This document shows, one piece after another, positions 26,015 through 34,662 of a DNA stretch of 46,941 bases. Both the position numbers and the translations under genes were made by a program. The notes beneath the pieces were generated by a model. That model ran no database searches. It was not told the DNA's origin and saw only the letters and a list, made by a program, of their open reading frames with translations. The stretch is taken from assembly GCA_030706635.1 (NCBI GenBank), contig JAUZOD010000031.1:1-46941 (forward strand). The letters run 5' to 3'. The DNA comes from Bacteroidota bacterium (GTDB lineage: Bacteria > Bacteroidota > Bacteroidia > Chitinophagales > Chitinophagaceae). The first letter of the stretch is position 1; each line of letters starts with the position of its first letter.

Positions 26015-26819
26015 CGAACAAACAAAAATTGCCGTGTTACTCAGGCATCATCCCGATGCTCTGGAAACCATCATCAGGCTAAGCCCGAATTTTAAGAAAT
26101 TGCGAAATCCCGTACTGCGCAAACTGATGGCCGGCCGTACGAGTATTGCCATGGCCGCTAAAATCGGTGGCTGCCATCCGGAAGATTTTTTTAAAAAGCT
26201 TGAACCGCTTGGCTTTGAAGTAAACCTCCAAACCGCGGTGGCGGAAGAAACGCCGGGGGATACCAAACCCATTCCTGTTTTCTTAAAGGAGCTTAAAGAA
26301 GAGGAACTGGTTCCCCTGGACGTCCGCCCCATGCTGGCAGAAGGAAAAGATCCGTTAAAGCAAATCCAGCAGGAGATCAGGAACTTAAAGAACGGGCAGG
26401 TATTGAAGATCATCAACAGTTTTGAACCAACGCCGCTTTTGAAACTGCTGGAAAATCAGGGCTTTCAATCTTATGTGGATGCCAGGGGAGAGAATTGGGT
26501 GGAGACTTACTTTTATAAATCATCCCTGGCAAAAACTCCTGTCCTGGAAGTGGAGGCAACTTCTTCGGCGGGTTGGGATCAGTCGCTAAAAAGGTTCCGG
26601 GATAAATTACAAGCTATTGATGTCCGCCATCTGGAAATGCCCCAACCCATGATGACCATTCTCGAGGCATTGGGGAGATTGCCGCATGATCATGCATTAT
26701 TTGTACATCATAAGCGGATTCCTGTTTTTCTGCTGACGGAATTGAAGGAGCGAAACTTTGACTACCGCATCCGGGAGACCGGGGAGGGAGAAGTGTCTTT
26801 GCTTATTTTTCATAATTAA
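26004..26819 (+). CDS. DUF1858-DUF2249-DUF2249 domain protein
   Basis: A 271-residue soluble protein. Residues about 1-75 are DUF1858 (TKIAVLLRHHPDALETI, NPVLRKLMAGRTSIAMAA). Residues about 100-170 and 185-271 are two DUF2249 modules (VPLDVRPMLAEGKDPLKQI; DVRHLEMPQPMMTILEAL). DUF2249 modules recur in RIC, hemerythrin and nitrogen-oxide-response proteins and probably act as docking or small-ligand domains; no catalytic residues stand out. ATG 26004 is chosen because it restores the domain start and couples to ric by an 11-bp overlap; the longer frame reading inside ric is not supported. It probably works with RIC and the membrane protein in NO or Fe-S stress. Confidence 0.82.
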   Translation: MLIDEQTKIAVLLRHHPDALETIIRLSPNFKKLRNPVLRKLMAGRTSIAMAAKIGGCHPEDFFKKLEPLGFEVNLQTAVAEETPGDTKPIPVFLKELKEEELVPLDVRPMLAEGKDPLKQIQQEIRNLKNGQVLKIINSFEPTPLLKLLENQGFQSYVDARGENWVETYFYKSSLAKTPVLEVEATSSAGWDQSLKRFRDKLQAIDVRHLEMPQPMMTILEALGRLPHDHALFVHHKRIPVFLLTELKERNFDYRIRETGEGEVSLLIFHN

Positions 26820-26820
26820 A

Positions 26821-28107
26821 ATGATTAACGCTCCATCAAATACAGGTCTGCAGCAAACTACATCTTATAAGGTGGTCCTCCCCTTTTATATCTATGCAGC
26901 CATTTCATTTCTAACAGCCTGCATTTTGTTACTGCTGAATACACGTGCCATGCATCAGCATTATTTTCTTCCACAAACCCTCGCAATAACCCATATCATG
27001 GCATTGGGATGGGGAACTATGATTATCCTGGGGGCCAGTCATCAGTTGTTGCCAGCGATGATTGATGGAAAATTAAGCAGCAATACGATGGCTTATTTGT
27101 CGTTCGGATTTGCTGCCGTTGGAATTCCAATACTGGCAACAGGATTTTATTTATTTCAAACCGGATGGCTGCTTCAGGCTGGCGCATTACTCGTTAACGC
27201 CGCGATGGTTTGTTACCTGGTGAATGTAGTCAGCAGTATTTATGAAACCAAAAAAACGGATGTACATGCCGTTTTCATTGCCACCGCCGCACTGTGGTTA
27301 TTTGCGACGACATTTTTTGGACTATTATTAGTATTTAATTTTACCCGGGCATGGCTGCCGCGCAATTCCGTTGACTATTTGTCCCTGCATGCGCATATGG
27401 GCATCACCGGGTGGTTTCTATTGCTTGTACTGGGCGTGGCCTCCCGGTTGATTCCCATGTTCCTGATCTCCAAATACAGCAGCCGGAAAAGACTGTGGTG
27501 GATTTATGCACTGATCAACCTGGGTCTGTTGGTTTTTATTTTATTAAAACTTTTTGTAAAGCCTGGTCTTGTCTTCTATGTTCCGGTTTTGCTCATCGGC
27601 GCTGCCTTAGCCGGCTTTGCTGACTATTGCCGCCGCGCATACAAGGTCCGCCTCAGAAAGCAAGTGGATGAGCAGTTAACATTATCCCTTTTGTCCGTCG
27701 CGTTATTGCTTTTACCCGTCCTCTGTTTGCTCGTGACCATGGCCTTCATGAGTAAAAATCAGCAGGCGCATATCGTGGTCTTGTACGGGTTTTGTATTTT
27801 TTTCGGATGGATTACGGCCATGATATTGGGAATGACCTTTAAAACGCTGCCCTTTATCGTGTGGAACAAAGTTTACCACGACAGGGCGGCCAAAGGAAAA
27901 ACGCCGGCGCCAAAGGAATTATTCAGCGAAAAACTATTTCGCCAGATGAAGGTTTTTTACCTATCGGGATTTGGACTTTTTATTACTGGCCTTGTTTTCC
28001 TGAATGATATATTACTCATTTCCGGTGCTGCAGCATTGGTGCTGGCGGCCTTATCTTACGCAGGCAATGTCGCCCGGATCATTCTCCATAAGCCGGTATC
28101 TCTATGA
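26821..28107 (+). CDS. polytopic membrane protein, NnrS/heme-copper-oxidase subunit I-like
   Basis: A 428-residue protein with about 12 predicted helices. Conserved-looking His residues lie in membrane segments: LAITHIMALGWGTMIILGASHQLLP (H58, H74) and SLHAHMGITGWFLLLVLG (H190, H192). The pattern recalls NnrS-type and cytochrome oxidase/NO reductase subunit I-like haem proteins. Catalytic Cu-ligand sets of true oxidases are not evident, so a haem-binding NO-protective or NO-sensing role is inference. ATG 26821 follows the previous stop by 1 bp and gives the expected N-terminus; its last 4 bp overlap the next gene (ATGA). Confidence 0.75.
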   Translation: MINAPSNTGLQQTTSYKVVLPFYIYAAISFLTACILLLLNTRAMHQHYFLPQTLAITHIMALGWGTMIILGASHQLLPAMIDGKLSSNTMAYLSFGFAAVGIPILATGFYLFQTGWLLQAGALLVNAAMVCYLVNVVSSIYETKKTDVHAVFIATAALWLFATTFFGLLLVFNFTRAWLPRNSVDYLSLHAHMGITGWFLLLVLGVASRLIPMFLISKYSSRKRLWWIYALINLGLLVFILLKLFVKPGLVFYVPVLLIGAALAGFADYCRRAYKVRLRKQVDEQLTLSLLSVALLLLPVLCLLVTMAFMSKNQQAHIVVLYGFCIFFGWITAMILGMTFKTLPFIVWNKVYHDRAAKGKTPAPKELFSEKLFRQMKVFYLSGFGLFITGLVFLNDILLISGAAALVLAALSYAGNVARIILHKPVSL

Positions 28108-28427
28108 AAGTAATAACCAATGACCAGATCAATTGCGACAAAGCGTTGGGTCCTCTCTATCAGGTGTATGATCCGGAGATCGGTTTGAATGTGGTTGACC
28201 TGGGGTTGATCTATCAGATCGATTTTTTGGATGACGAAAATGGCGTGGAGGCAACGATGACCCTGACAACCCAATTCTGCCCGATGGGCGAATCCATAAG
28301 GAATAATGTAGCCCGGTCTTTATCCAATACTTTTGCAGGCTTCCGGATAACCGTGAACCTGGTATTCAACCCGCCGTGGAATGCGGCCCGGATTTCGGAA
28401 AGGGGAAGACAATTCTTGAATCGGTAA
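28104..28427 (+). CDS. DUF59/MIP18 family metal-sulfur cluster assembly factor (ric operon copy)
   Basis: A 107-residue DUF59 protein: YDPEIGLNVVDLGLIY, then TLTTQFCPMGESI with the conserved Cys, then VNLVFNPPWNAARISERGR. Family members (PaaD, SufT, MIP18) help mature Fe-S proteins. It overlaps the membrane-protein gene by 4 bp and precedes the Rrf2 gene by 3 bp. A paralogue sits at the end of the suf operon (34326), so each operon carries one. A role in rebuilding clusters after RIC-mediated iron release fits the context but is inferred. Confidence 0.9.
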   Translation: MKVITNDQINCDKALGPLYQVYDPEIGLNVVDLGLIYQIDFLDDENGVEATMTLTTQFCPMGESIRNNVARSLSNTFAGFRITVNLVFNPPWNAARISERGRQFLNR

Positions 28428-28430
28428 ACT

Positions 28431-28862
28431 ATGTTAAGTTCAACCTGTAAAACAGCCATCAAAGCGGTCATTTACCTCGCCGCTGCCAGCGAGACCGGCG
28501 AAAAAGTGGGTATACGGGAGGTTGCCCGGAATATTCGTGCCAGCGAACATACCGTAGGAAAAATATTGCAGCTCCTTGCCCGGAGGGGACTGATTAACAG
28601 CAACAAGGGCCCTTCCGGAGGGTTTTCGATCAGCCGCTTACAGTTTAACCGGCCGATTATCCACATCATAGAAGCCATTGAAGGTGAGCAGGTATTCAGG
28701 GAATGCGGGTTGGGACTGAGTAAATGCTCGGCCGCCCACCCCTGCCCCATTCACCATGAGTATAAAATGGCCCGGGAAAGGATAGCGAAATTGTTCAGGG
28801 AAAATACGCTGAAAACCCTGTGTGACCCCGTTTCCAGTGGATTCGCCTATCTGATCGGATGA
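28431..28862 (+). CDS. Rrf2 family transcriptional regulator (ric operon)
   Basis: A 143-residue winged-helix regulator. Residues about 1-65 are the DNA-binding domain (STCKTAIKAVIYLAA, SEHTVGKILQLLARRGLI, GPSGGFSISR). Cysteines 92, 99 and 105 (ECGLGLSKCSAAHPCP) match the three Fe-S ligands of NsrR and IscR. It is the last gene of the ric operon and lies directly before the suf promoter, so it probably controls one or both operons, sensing NO or Fe-S status. Likely targets are the palindromes at 24988-25013 and 28881-28900. Confidence 0.9.
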   Translation: MLSSTCKTAIKAVIYLAAASETGEKVGIREVARNIRASEHTVGKILQLLARRGLINSNKGPSGGFSISRLQFNRPIIHIIEAIEGEQVFRECGLGLSKCSAAHPCPIHHEYKMARERIAKLFRENTLKTLCDPVSSGFAYLIG

Positions 28863-28880
28863 CTTAAAGAAAAATTTCTG

Positions 28881-28900
28881 TTTATACTTTTTAGTATAAA
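28881..28900. promoter_or_regulatory. perfect 8-bp inverted repeat, probable suf operator
   Basis: TTTATACT, spacer TTTT, AGTATAAA. It ends 8 bp before the TAAATTTG -7 element, the same position as the ric palindrome. The half-sites use the same ATACTTTT word as the ric operator, although the arms are in the opposite relative order, so it is not certain that one protein reads both. Confidence 0.6.
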
Positions 28901-28908
28901 TAGATTCG

Positions 28909-28916
28909 TAAATTTG
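28909..28916 (+). promoter_or_regulatory. -7 promoter element (TAAATTTG) of the suf operon
   Basis: Exact TAnnTTTG match with 4 nt (TACC) before the sufB ATG, the same spacing as at ric. This implies a leaderless or near-leaderless sufB message. Confidence 0.55.
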
Positions 28917-28920
28917 TACC

Positions 28921-30402
28921 ATGAAGACAGAATTATACCCATCTAAAAGAAATGATGCTGAGGATGAGTTGCGTACGATCGAAGAAACCGTTTTCAGCGA
29001 TTATAAATATGGGTTTGTCACAGATATAGAAGCAGATGAGGCGCCGCGGGGTCTGAATGAGGAAGTTATCCGGTTCATCTCTGCCAAAAAGAAGGAGCCC
29101 GAATGGATGCTCGAATGGAGATTAAAGGCCTATAGTTACTGGCTGACTATGAAAGAGCCCGGCTGGGCTAATGTCAAATACCCGAGGATCGATTATCAGG
29201 ATATTATCTACTATTCCGCCCCCAAACAAAAAATTAATCCCAAAAACCTGGATGAAATTGATCCTGAACTGAGGAAAACCTTTGAAAAACTGGGCATTTC
29301 ACTGGATGAGCAAAAAAGACTGAGCGGTGTTGCCGTAGATGCGGTGATTGACAGTGTTTCGATTGGTACTTCTTTTAAAGGCCAGTTGGCTGAGCTCGGC
29401 ATAATCTTCTGCTCTATGAGTGAGGCTATCCGGGAACACCCGGATCTGGTTAAAGAGCATCTAAGTTCAGTGGTACCCATTACCGACAATTATTTTGCGG
29501 CTTTGAATGCGGCCGTCTTCAGCGACGGCTCGTTCTGTTATATACCCAAAGGGGTAAGGTGCCCGATGGAACTTTCCACCTATTTCCGGATCAACGCCGA
29601 AAATACCGGGCAGTTTGAAAGAACACTGATCATTGCGGAAGCCGGAAGTTATGTGAGTTACCTGGAAGGTTGTACGGCGCCCATGCGGGATGAGAATCAG
29701 TTGCATGCAGCTGTTGTTGAACTGATTGCCATGGAAAATGCTGAAATTAAGTATTCCACTGTCCAAAACTGGTATCCGGGAGATAAAAAGGGTGTCGGCG
29801 GGGTTTATAATTTCGTCACCAAACGCGGTATTTGTAAGGGAGATCATGCCAAAATATCCTGGACCCAGGTTGAAACGGGTTCAGCCATAACCTGGAAATA
29901 TCCCAGCGTCATCCTGAAGGGCGACTATTCAACCGGAGAATTTTATTCCGTGGCCGTGACAAATAATTATCAACAGGCAGATACGGGCACCAAAATGATG
30001 CATCTTGGAAAAAACACCAAGAGCCGGATCGTTTCGAAAGGGATATCAGCAGGCTTCAGCAACAACAGTTACCGCGGTTTGGTGCACGTAGGCAAGAACG
30101 CCAGGAATGCCAGGAACTTCTCCCAGTGTGATTCACTTTTACTGGGCGATAAATGCGGTGCGCACACCTTTCCCTACATTGAAGTGAGAAATAACTCGGC
30201 CGTTGTTGAACATGAAGCCACCACATCCAAGATCGGGGAAGACCAGATTTTTTATTGCAACCAGCGTGGTATCCCCACGGAAACAGCGGTTGCCCTGATC
30301 ATCAATGGTTTTGCCAAAGAGGTTATGAACCACCTGCCGATGGAATTTGCCATCGAGGCGCAAAAGCTGCTGGCGATCAGCCTCGAGGGAAGCGTGGGGT
30401 AA
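28921..30402 (+). CDS. sufB: Fe-S cluster scaffold subunit SufB
   Basis: The 493-residue SufB scaffold of the SufBCD complex, on which clusters are assembled in the cytoplasm. Diagnostic segments are [75 protein letters not shown] and [21 protein letters not shown] with the late conserved Cys. The length is normal (480-495). It is the first gene of the suf operon, 58 bp after the Rrf2 gene. The only ATG near the promoter is at 28921; no ribosome-binding site is seen. Confidence 0.98.
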   Translation: MKTELYPSKRNDAEDELRTIEETVFSDYKYGFVTDIEADEAPRGLNEEVIRFISAKKKEPEWMLEWRLKAYSYWLTMKEPGWANVKYPRIDYQDIIYYSAPKQKINPKNLDEIDPELRKTFEKLGISLDEQKRLSGVAVDAVIDSVSIGTSFKGQLAELGIIFCSMSEAIREHPDLVKEHLSSVVPITDNYFAALNAAVFSDGSFCYIPKGVRCPMELSTYFRINAENTGQFERTLIIAEAGSYVSYLEGCTAPMRDENQLHAAVVELIAMENAEIKYSTVQNWYPGDKKGVGGVYNFVTKRGICKGDHAKISWTQVETGSAITWKYPSVILKGDYSTGEFYSVAVTNNYQQADTGTKMMHLGKNTKSRIVSKGISAGFSNNSYRGLVHVGKNARNARNFSQCDSLLLGDKCGAHTFPYIEVRNNSAVVEHEATTSKIGEDQIFYCNQRGIPTETAVALIINGFAKEVMNHLPMEFAIEAQKLLAISLEGSVG

Positions 30403-30407
30403 AGGCA

Positions 30408-30493
30408 GATGTGAAAATGTGGAAATATGTAAATGTGCTAGTGAGAGACCTGTATTTCATTTTCACATTTCCACATTAGCACATTTTCACATT
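30408..30493. repeat. mirrored octamer-period ACATT repeat between sufB and sufC
   Basis: The left arm (30408-30440) reads GTGAAAAT-GTGGAAAT-ATGTAAAT-GTGCT. The right arm (30459-30493) reads its near-reverse complement ACATTTCC-ACATTAGC-ACATTTTC-ACATT. The period is 8 nt in both, and about 18 nt separate them. The RNA would fold into a long imperfect hairpin inside the suf mRNA. A related short copy occurs at 481-503. Confidence 0.7.
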
Positions 30494-30523
30494 ATTTTAG
30501 TAATCAAATAATAGCACACGAAT

Positions 30524-31288
30524 ATGTTGTCGATTCAGGATTTGCACGCGGGAATTGAAGGAAAGAAAATTTTAAACGGAATCAACCTGGATATCAAACC
30601 CGGTGAAGTTCACGCGATCATGGGACCCAACGGCTCGGGCAAAAGTACGCTGGCCAATGTGCTGGCAGGCAGAACGGATTATGAAGTCAGTCGCGGCACC
30701 GTGGAGTTCCTTGGAAAGGACCTGCTGGATCTTGCTCCCGAAAAGAGAGCCGGAGAAGGTTTGTTCCTTGCCTTTCAGTATCCGGTTGAAATCCCGGGAC
30801 TCAATACCATCAATTTCATTAAAACGGCCGTAAATGAAGTGAGGAAATACCGCGGCCTGGAACCGCTCGACGCCGTGTCTTTTCTGAAACTGATGAAGGA
30901 GAAAATGGCCCTGATGAATATTGAACAATCTTTACTGAGCCGCTCCCTGAATGAGGGGTTTTCCGGTGGCGAAAAGAAACGCAATGAGGTCTTTCAGATG
31001 GCCATGCTGGAGCCGAAACTGGCGATACTGGATGAAACAGATTCCGGACTTGATATTGACGCCATCCGCATCGTTTCCAACGGGGTGAATAAATTACGAA
31101 ACAAGGACAACGCCGTTCTGGTGGTGACCCATTATCAGCGTCTGCTGGACTATATCGTTCCGGATTTTGTGCATGTGCTCTATAACGGCCGGATTGTAAA
31201 ATCGGGTACAAAAGAACTGGCGCTTGAACTGGAAGAAAGAGGATATGATTTTATCAAAAATGAGACCAGCGCGGTTGAGGCTGTTTAA
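30524..31288 (+). CDS. sufC: Fe-S assembly ATPase SufC
   Basis: A 254-residue ABC-type ATPase of the SufBCD complex. Walker A is GPNGSGKST, the Q-loop region is FQYPVEIPG, the SufC-style signature is LNEGFSGGEKKRNEV, Walker B is LAILDETDSGLD, and the H-loop is VVTHYQRLL. All catalytic residues are intact. It is preceded by the 121-bp gap containing the mirrored octamer repeat, and sufD starts 31 bp after it. Confidence 0.98.
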   Translation: MLSIQDLHAGIEGKKILNGINLDIKPGEVHAIMGPNGSGKSTLANVLAGRTDYEVSRGTVEFLGKDLLDLAPEKRAGEGLFLAFQYPVEIPGLNTINFIKTAVNEVRKYRGLEPLDAVSFLKLMKEKMALMNIEQSLLSRSLNEGFSGGEKKRNEVFQMAMLEPKLAILDETDSGLDIDAIRIVSNGVNKLRNKDNAVLVVTHYQRLLDYIVPDFVHVLYNGRIVKSGTKELALELEERGYDFIKNETSAVEAV

Positions 31289-31319
31289 TTTCCGTAAGGG
31301 GAATCCATAAAAAAAATGA

Positions 31320-32630
31320 ATGAACTCCATAGAGTATTTTAAAGAACGCTTTGAACAATGGCAGCCGGACGCCGGCCATAACGGTTTTGGCGCCATCCGC
31401 CAGGAAGCTTTTAATGCTTTCAGTAAACTGGGCATCCCCACTTCCAAAAACGAAGAATGGAAATATACCCGTGTTGCCGGCTTATTTAATAAGGACTATC
31501 AATTTACACCTGATCCCCAGCCTGCTTCCGTTACAGCGGCAGACGTGAACCGTTTGCGCCTACCCGGATATGAAGAGGCCAATGAACTGGTATTTGTGAA
31601 TGGGTTCTTTTCTTTTGCTCTTTCTGTGATCCGTTCATCAGACCTGACCGTGCTGGCTTTGGAGGAAGCTGCGAAAAATGATTTCAGGGAACTGGTGGCG
31701 AAACAGTTCGGAGATAGCAATAAATACATTAAAGACGGTATTCATGCCCTGAACACCGCATTTGTTCACGGAGGCGTGTTCGTTCACATAAAAAAGGACC
31801 AGGTTTTAGAACATCCCGTCTACGTTTATAATATCACAGACGCCCGCTCGGCCAATATCCTGGCCCAGCCCCGCAGTCTCATTCATATCAATGAAAATGC
31901 GCAGGTGCAACTGGTGGAAACCTATATTACCCTGGGCGCCAATCAAAGTTTCACCAACCAGGTTATGGAAGTGACTGTTGAAAAAGATGCACGGCTGGAA
32001 TATTACAAAATTCAAAACGACGGAGACCATACAAACCAGGTCAGCACCACACATATCCGGCAAACCGGCAAAAGTAATGTGCACACGGTCACCGTTTCTC
32101 TAAACGGAGGGCTGGTCAGAAACAATCTGAACCTGATACTCGATGCCAAATTCTGCGAGGCGCATTTGTATGGACTGTATTTCCAAACCGGGAATAGTCA
32201 TATTGACAATCATACCATCGTTGACAATATCAAGCCGAATTGCCTAAGCAATGAATTGTACAAGGGGATCATGAGCGATCAGTCCACCGGAGTGTTCAAC
32301 GGAAAAATATTTGTCAGGCCCCAGGCGCAAAAAACAAATGCTTACCAGTCGAATAAAAACGTATTGCTCTCCGATACCACGAGTGTAAATGCCAAACCCC
32401 AGCTTGAAATATTTGCTGATGATGTAAAATGTACGCACGGATGTACCGTTGGCAAATTGAATGAAGAGGGTCTGTTTTATCTGCAGTCCAGGGGCATCCC
32501 GGAAAAAACAGCCCGCACTTTATTGTTGCGCGCCTATTCGGCAGATATCCTGGAGCACATCAAACCCGCCCCCATACGATCCTATGTTGAACGGCTGATT
32601 TTTGAACGTCTGGAATCGGATATATCATGA
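31320..32630 (+). CDS. sufD: Fe-S cluster assembly protein SufD
   Basis: The 436-residue SufB paralogue that partners SufB and SufC. The N-terminal GIPTSKNEEWKYTRV is typical. The beta-helix core carries NENAQVQLVETYITLG, HIDNHTIVDN, FNGKIFVRPQAQKTNAYQSNKN and ADDVKCTHGCTVGKL with the conserved HG/Cys motif near the SufB-SufD interface, then the helical end FYLQSRGIPEKTARTLLLRA. It begins at the second ATG of an ATGAATGA stretch, and its last 4 bp overlap sufS. Confidence 0.97.
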   Translation: MNSIEYFKERFEQWQPDAGHNGFGAIRQEAFNAFSKLGIPTSKNEEWKYTRVAGLFNKDYQFTPDPQPASVTAADVNRLRLPGYEEANELVFVNGFFSFALSVIRSSDLTVLALEEAAKNDFRELVAKQFGDSNKYIKDGIHALNTAFVHGGVFVHIKKDQVLEHPVYVYNITDARSANILAQPRSLIHINENAQVQLVETYITLGANQSFTNQVMEVTVEKDARLEYYKIQNDGDHTNQVSTTHIRQTGKSNVHTVTVSLNGGLVRNNLNLILDAKFCEAHLYGLYFQTGNSHIDNHTIVDNIKPNCLSNELYKGIMSDQSTGVFNGKIFVRPQAQKTNAYQSNKNVLLSDTTSVNAKPQLEIFADDVKCTHGCTVGKLNEEGLFYLQSRGIPEKTARTLLLRAYSADILEHIKPAPIRSYVERLIFERLESDIS

Positions 32631-33877
32631 TGCCATCTTCCACCATACAGAAAGCCCAAACGCTGGATGTCATAGCAATCCGCAAACAGTTTCCGGTATT
32701 GAACCGGGAAGTTAAAGGCAGGCCACTGGTTTATCTGGACAATGCCGCCACATCACAGAAGCCACAGGCCGTGATTGATGCGCTGCTGGATTATTATACG
32801 AACTACAACGCCAATATTCACCGGGGAATTCATACGCTGGCAGAAGAAGCCACGGCTGCTTTTGAAGAGACCCGTGATGCCGTTCAGCGCTTTATTCATG
32901 CTCCGGCCAGGGAAGAGATCATTTTTACCCGCGGCACAACAGAAAGTATAAACCTGGTCGCCTATACCTGGGGCAGAAAGAACATAAAGTCAGGTGACGA
33001 GATCATTATTTCCACCCTGGAGCATCATTCCAATATTGTTCCCTGGCAAATTCTGTGTGAGGAGAAAAATGCCATACTGAAAATAATTCCCATCAACGAT
33101 AACGGGGAATTAATGATGGATGAATATAAACAGCTGTTGGGACCTAAAACCAAACTGGTTTCCATCGCCCATGCTTCCAATGCCCTGGGCAGCATTAACC
33201 CGGTGAAGCAGATCATTGAATGGGCGCACGCCGCAGGGTCCCTGGTTTTGGTGGATGGCGCTCAATCTACAGTCCATCTCGATATTGACGTGCAGGATAT
33301 GGATTGTGATTTTTTTGCTTTTTCTGCGCATAAATTATATGGTCCTACGGGTACCGGCATTTTGTATGGCAAAAAACATATCCTCGAGGACATGCCTGTT
33401 TTTCTCGGTGGCGGGGAAATGATCAAAGAAGTAACATTTGCCAAAACCACATACAACGACCTGCCCTATAAATTCGAAGCGGGAACGCCGAATATAGCAG
33501 ATGTAATTGCCTTCAAAACAGCCCTGCAATTCATTGAGGATGTTGGAAAAGAAAAAATCAGGAAACATGAACAGGATCTCCTGGTATATGCTACGGCCCA
33601 ATTGGAACAGATACCGGGATTAAGGATTATAGGCAGGGCCAAAGAAAAAGTGAGTCTGATATCTTTTGTGATTGACAAAGCACATCCGCAGGATATCGGG
33701 ATATTGTTGGACAACCGCGGGATTGCGGTAAGAACAGGTCATCACTGCGCTGAGCCCCTGATGAAATGTTACCATATTCCAGGTACCATCCGCGCTTCTT
33801 TTGCCGTCTATAATACCCGGGAAGAAGTGGATGAGCTGACTGGCGGCTTGCGGAAAGCGATAAAAATGTTATCCTGA
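32627..33877 (+). CDS. sufS: cysteine desulfurase SufS
   Basis: A 416-residue class V aminotransferase-fold enzyme using PLP, which takes sulfur from cysteine and leaves alanine. The PLP Lys is K236 in FSAHKLYGPTG, and the persulfide Cys is C374 in VRTGHHCAEPLM, typical of the SufS/CsdA (type II) group. NIHRGIHTLAEEAT near the N-terminus also fits. It overlaps sufD by 4 bp and passes sulfur to SufE, encoded 3 bp downstream. Confidence 0.98.
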   Translation: MMPSSTIQKAQTLDVIAIRKQFPVLNREVKGRPLVYLDNAATSQKPQAVIDALLDYYTNYNANIHRGIHTLAEEATAAFEETRDAVQRFIHAPAREEIIFTRGTTESINLVAYTWGRKNIKSGDEIIISTLEHHSNIVPWQILCEEKNAILKIIPINDNGELMMDEYKQLLGPKTKLVSIAHASNALGSINPVKQIIEWAHAAGSLVLVDGAQSTVHLDIDVQDMDCDFFAFSAHKLYGPTGTGILYGKKHILEDMPVFLGGGEMIKEVTFAKTTYNDLPYKFEAGTPNIADVIAFKTALQFIEDVGKEKIRKHEQDLLVYATAQLEQIPGLRIIGRAKEKVSLISFVIDKAHPQDIGILLDNRGIAVRTGHHCAEPLMKCYHIPGTIRASFAVYNTREEVDELTGGLRKAIKMLS

Positions 33878-33880
33878 GGA

Positions 33881-34360
33881 ATGAGTGAAGAAAAAACCAT
33901 AGCAGCAACAGAGAAAGAAATAGTGGAGGAGTTTTCGTTGTTTGATTCCTGGGATGATAAATATGAATACATTATCGATCTGGGAAAAAAGCTTCCTCCC
34001 CTGGAAGACCGGTTTAAGATAAATGAAAACAAAGTAAAGGGATGCCAGTCAACCGTATGGCTGGCTTCCGATTTCAGGGAAGGGAAAGTGTTTTTTAAAG
34101 CAGATAGTGATGCCATGATCGTAAAAGGGCTGATCAGTATGCTAATCAGGGTATTGTCGGGACACACGCCCGATGAAATTCTGAGCGACAAACTGGATTT
34201 CATCAGGGAAATCGGGATGACCACGCATTTGGCGCAAACCCGCTCGAACGGCCTGCTGTCCATGGTAAAACAAATGAAGCATTTTGCCTTGGCCTATAAA
34301 ATAAAAAATGGTTCAATAACAGAATATGAGCACGGAAGAACTGAAAACAAAAGTAATTGA
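33881..34360 (+). CDS. sufE: SufE sulfur-acceptor protein
   Basis: A 159-residue protein that accepts persulfide from SufS and stimulates it. The active Cys is C55 in NKVKGCQSTVWL; YIIDLGKKLPPLED and LDFIREIGMTTHLAQTRSNGL are diagnostic. It is 20-25 residues longer than enteric SufE because of short N- and C-terminal tails. Its 3' end overlaps the next gene by 35 bp in another frame, which indicates coupling. Confidence 0.97.
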   Translation: MSEEKTIAATEKEIVEEFSLFDSWDDKYEYIIDLGKKLPPLEDRFKINENKVKGCQSTVWLASDFREGKVFFKADSDAMIVKGLISMLIRVLSGHTPDEILSDKLDFIREIGMTTHLAQTRSNGLLSMVKQMKHFALAYKIKNGSITEYEHGRTENKSN

Positions 34361-34637
34361 CTGTCTGCACACCATCTATGACCCGGAGATACCGGTGAAT
34401 ATCTACGAAATGGGCCTGGTGTACGAAGTGAATGTATTGCCCATCAACAATGTGCAGATTGTTATGACCCTTACCGCACCGAGTTGCCCTGCCGCGCAAT
34501 CCTTACCTGTGGAAGTGGATCAGAAGGTCCGTTTGATTGAAGGGGTTAATGACGTGCATGTATCGGTTACCTGGACGCCGCCCTGGGATAGAAGTATGAT
34601 GTCTGAAACGGCCCAGCTGGAATTGGGTATGCTGTGA
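34326..34637 (+). CDS. sufT: DUF59/SufT family Fe-S assembly factor (suf operon copy)
   Basis: A 103-residue DUF59 protein: YDPEIPVNIYEMGLVYEV, MTLTAPSCPAAQSLP with the conserved Cys, and VSVTWTPPWDRSMMSETAQLELGML. Such proteins are found in suf operons of many bacteria as maturation factors for demanding Fe-S enzymes. It starts inside sufE (35-bp overlap) and precedes the second Rrf2 gene by 25 bp. It is a paralogue of the copy at 28104. Confidence 0.93.
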   Translation: MSTEELKTKVIDCLHTIYDPEIPVNIYEMGLVYEVNVLPINNVQIVMTLTAPSCPAAQSLPVEVDQKVRLIEGVNDVHVSVTWTPPWDRSMMSETAQLELGML

Positions 34638-34662
34638 TCATGTATTCACAATAATTGATCGA

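Noticed and set aside
26758-26820. Upstream extension of the polytopic membrane protein
   Set aside because: It reads out of frame through the end of the DUF2249 gene; ATG 26821 begins a sensible N-terminus 1 bp after the stop codon.
34633-34650. TGTGA-N8-TCACA, resembling a CRP/FNR site before the second Rrf2 gene
   Set aside because: The spacer is 8 rather than 6 bp, the arms are only 5 bp, and the site overlaps the sufT stop codon inside a tight operon.
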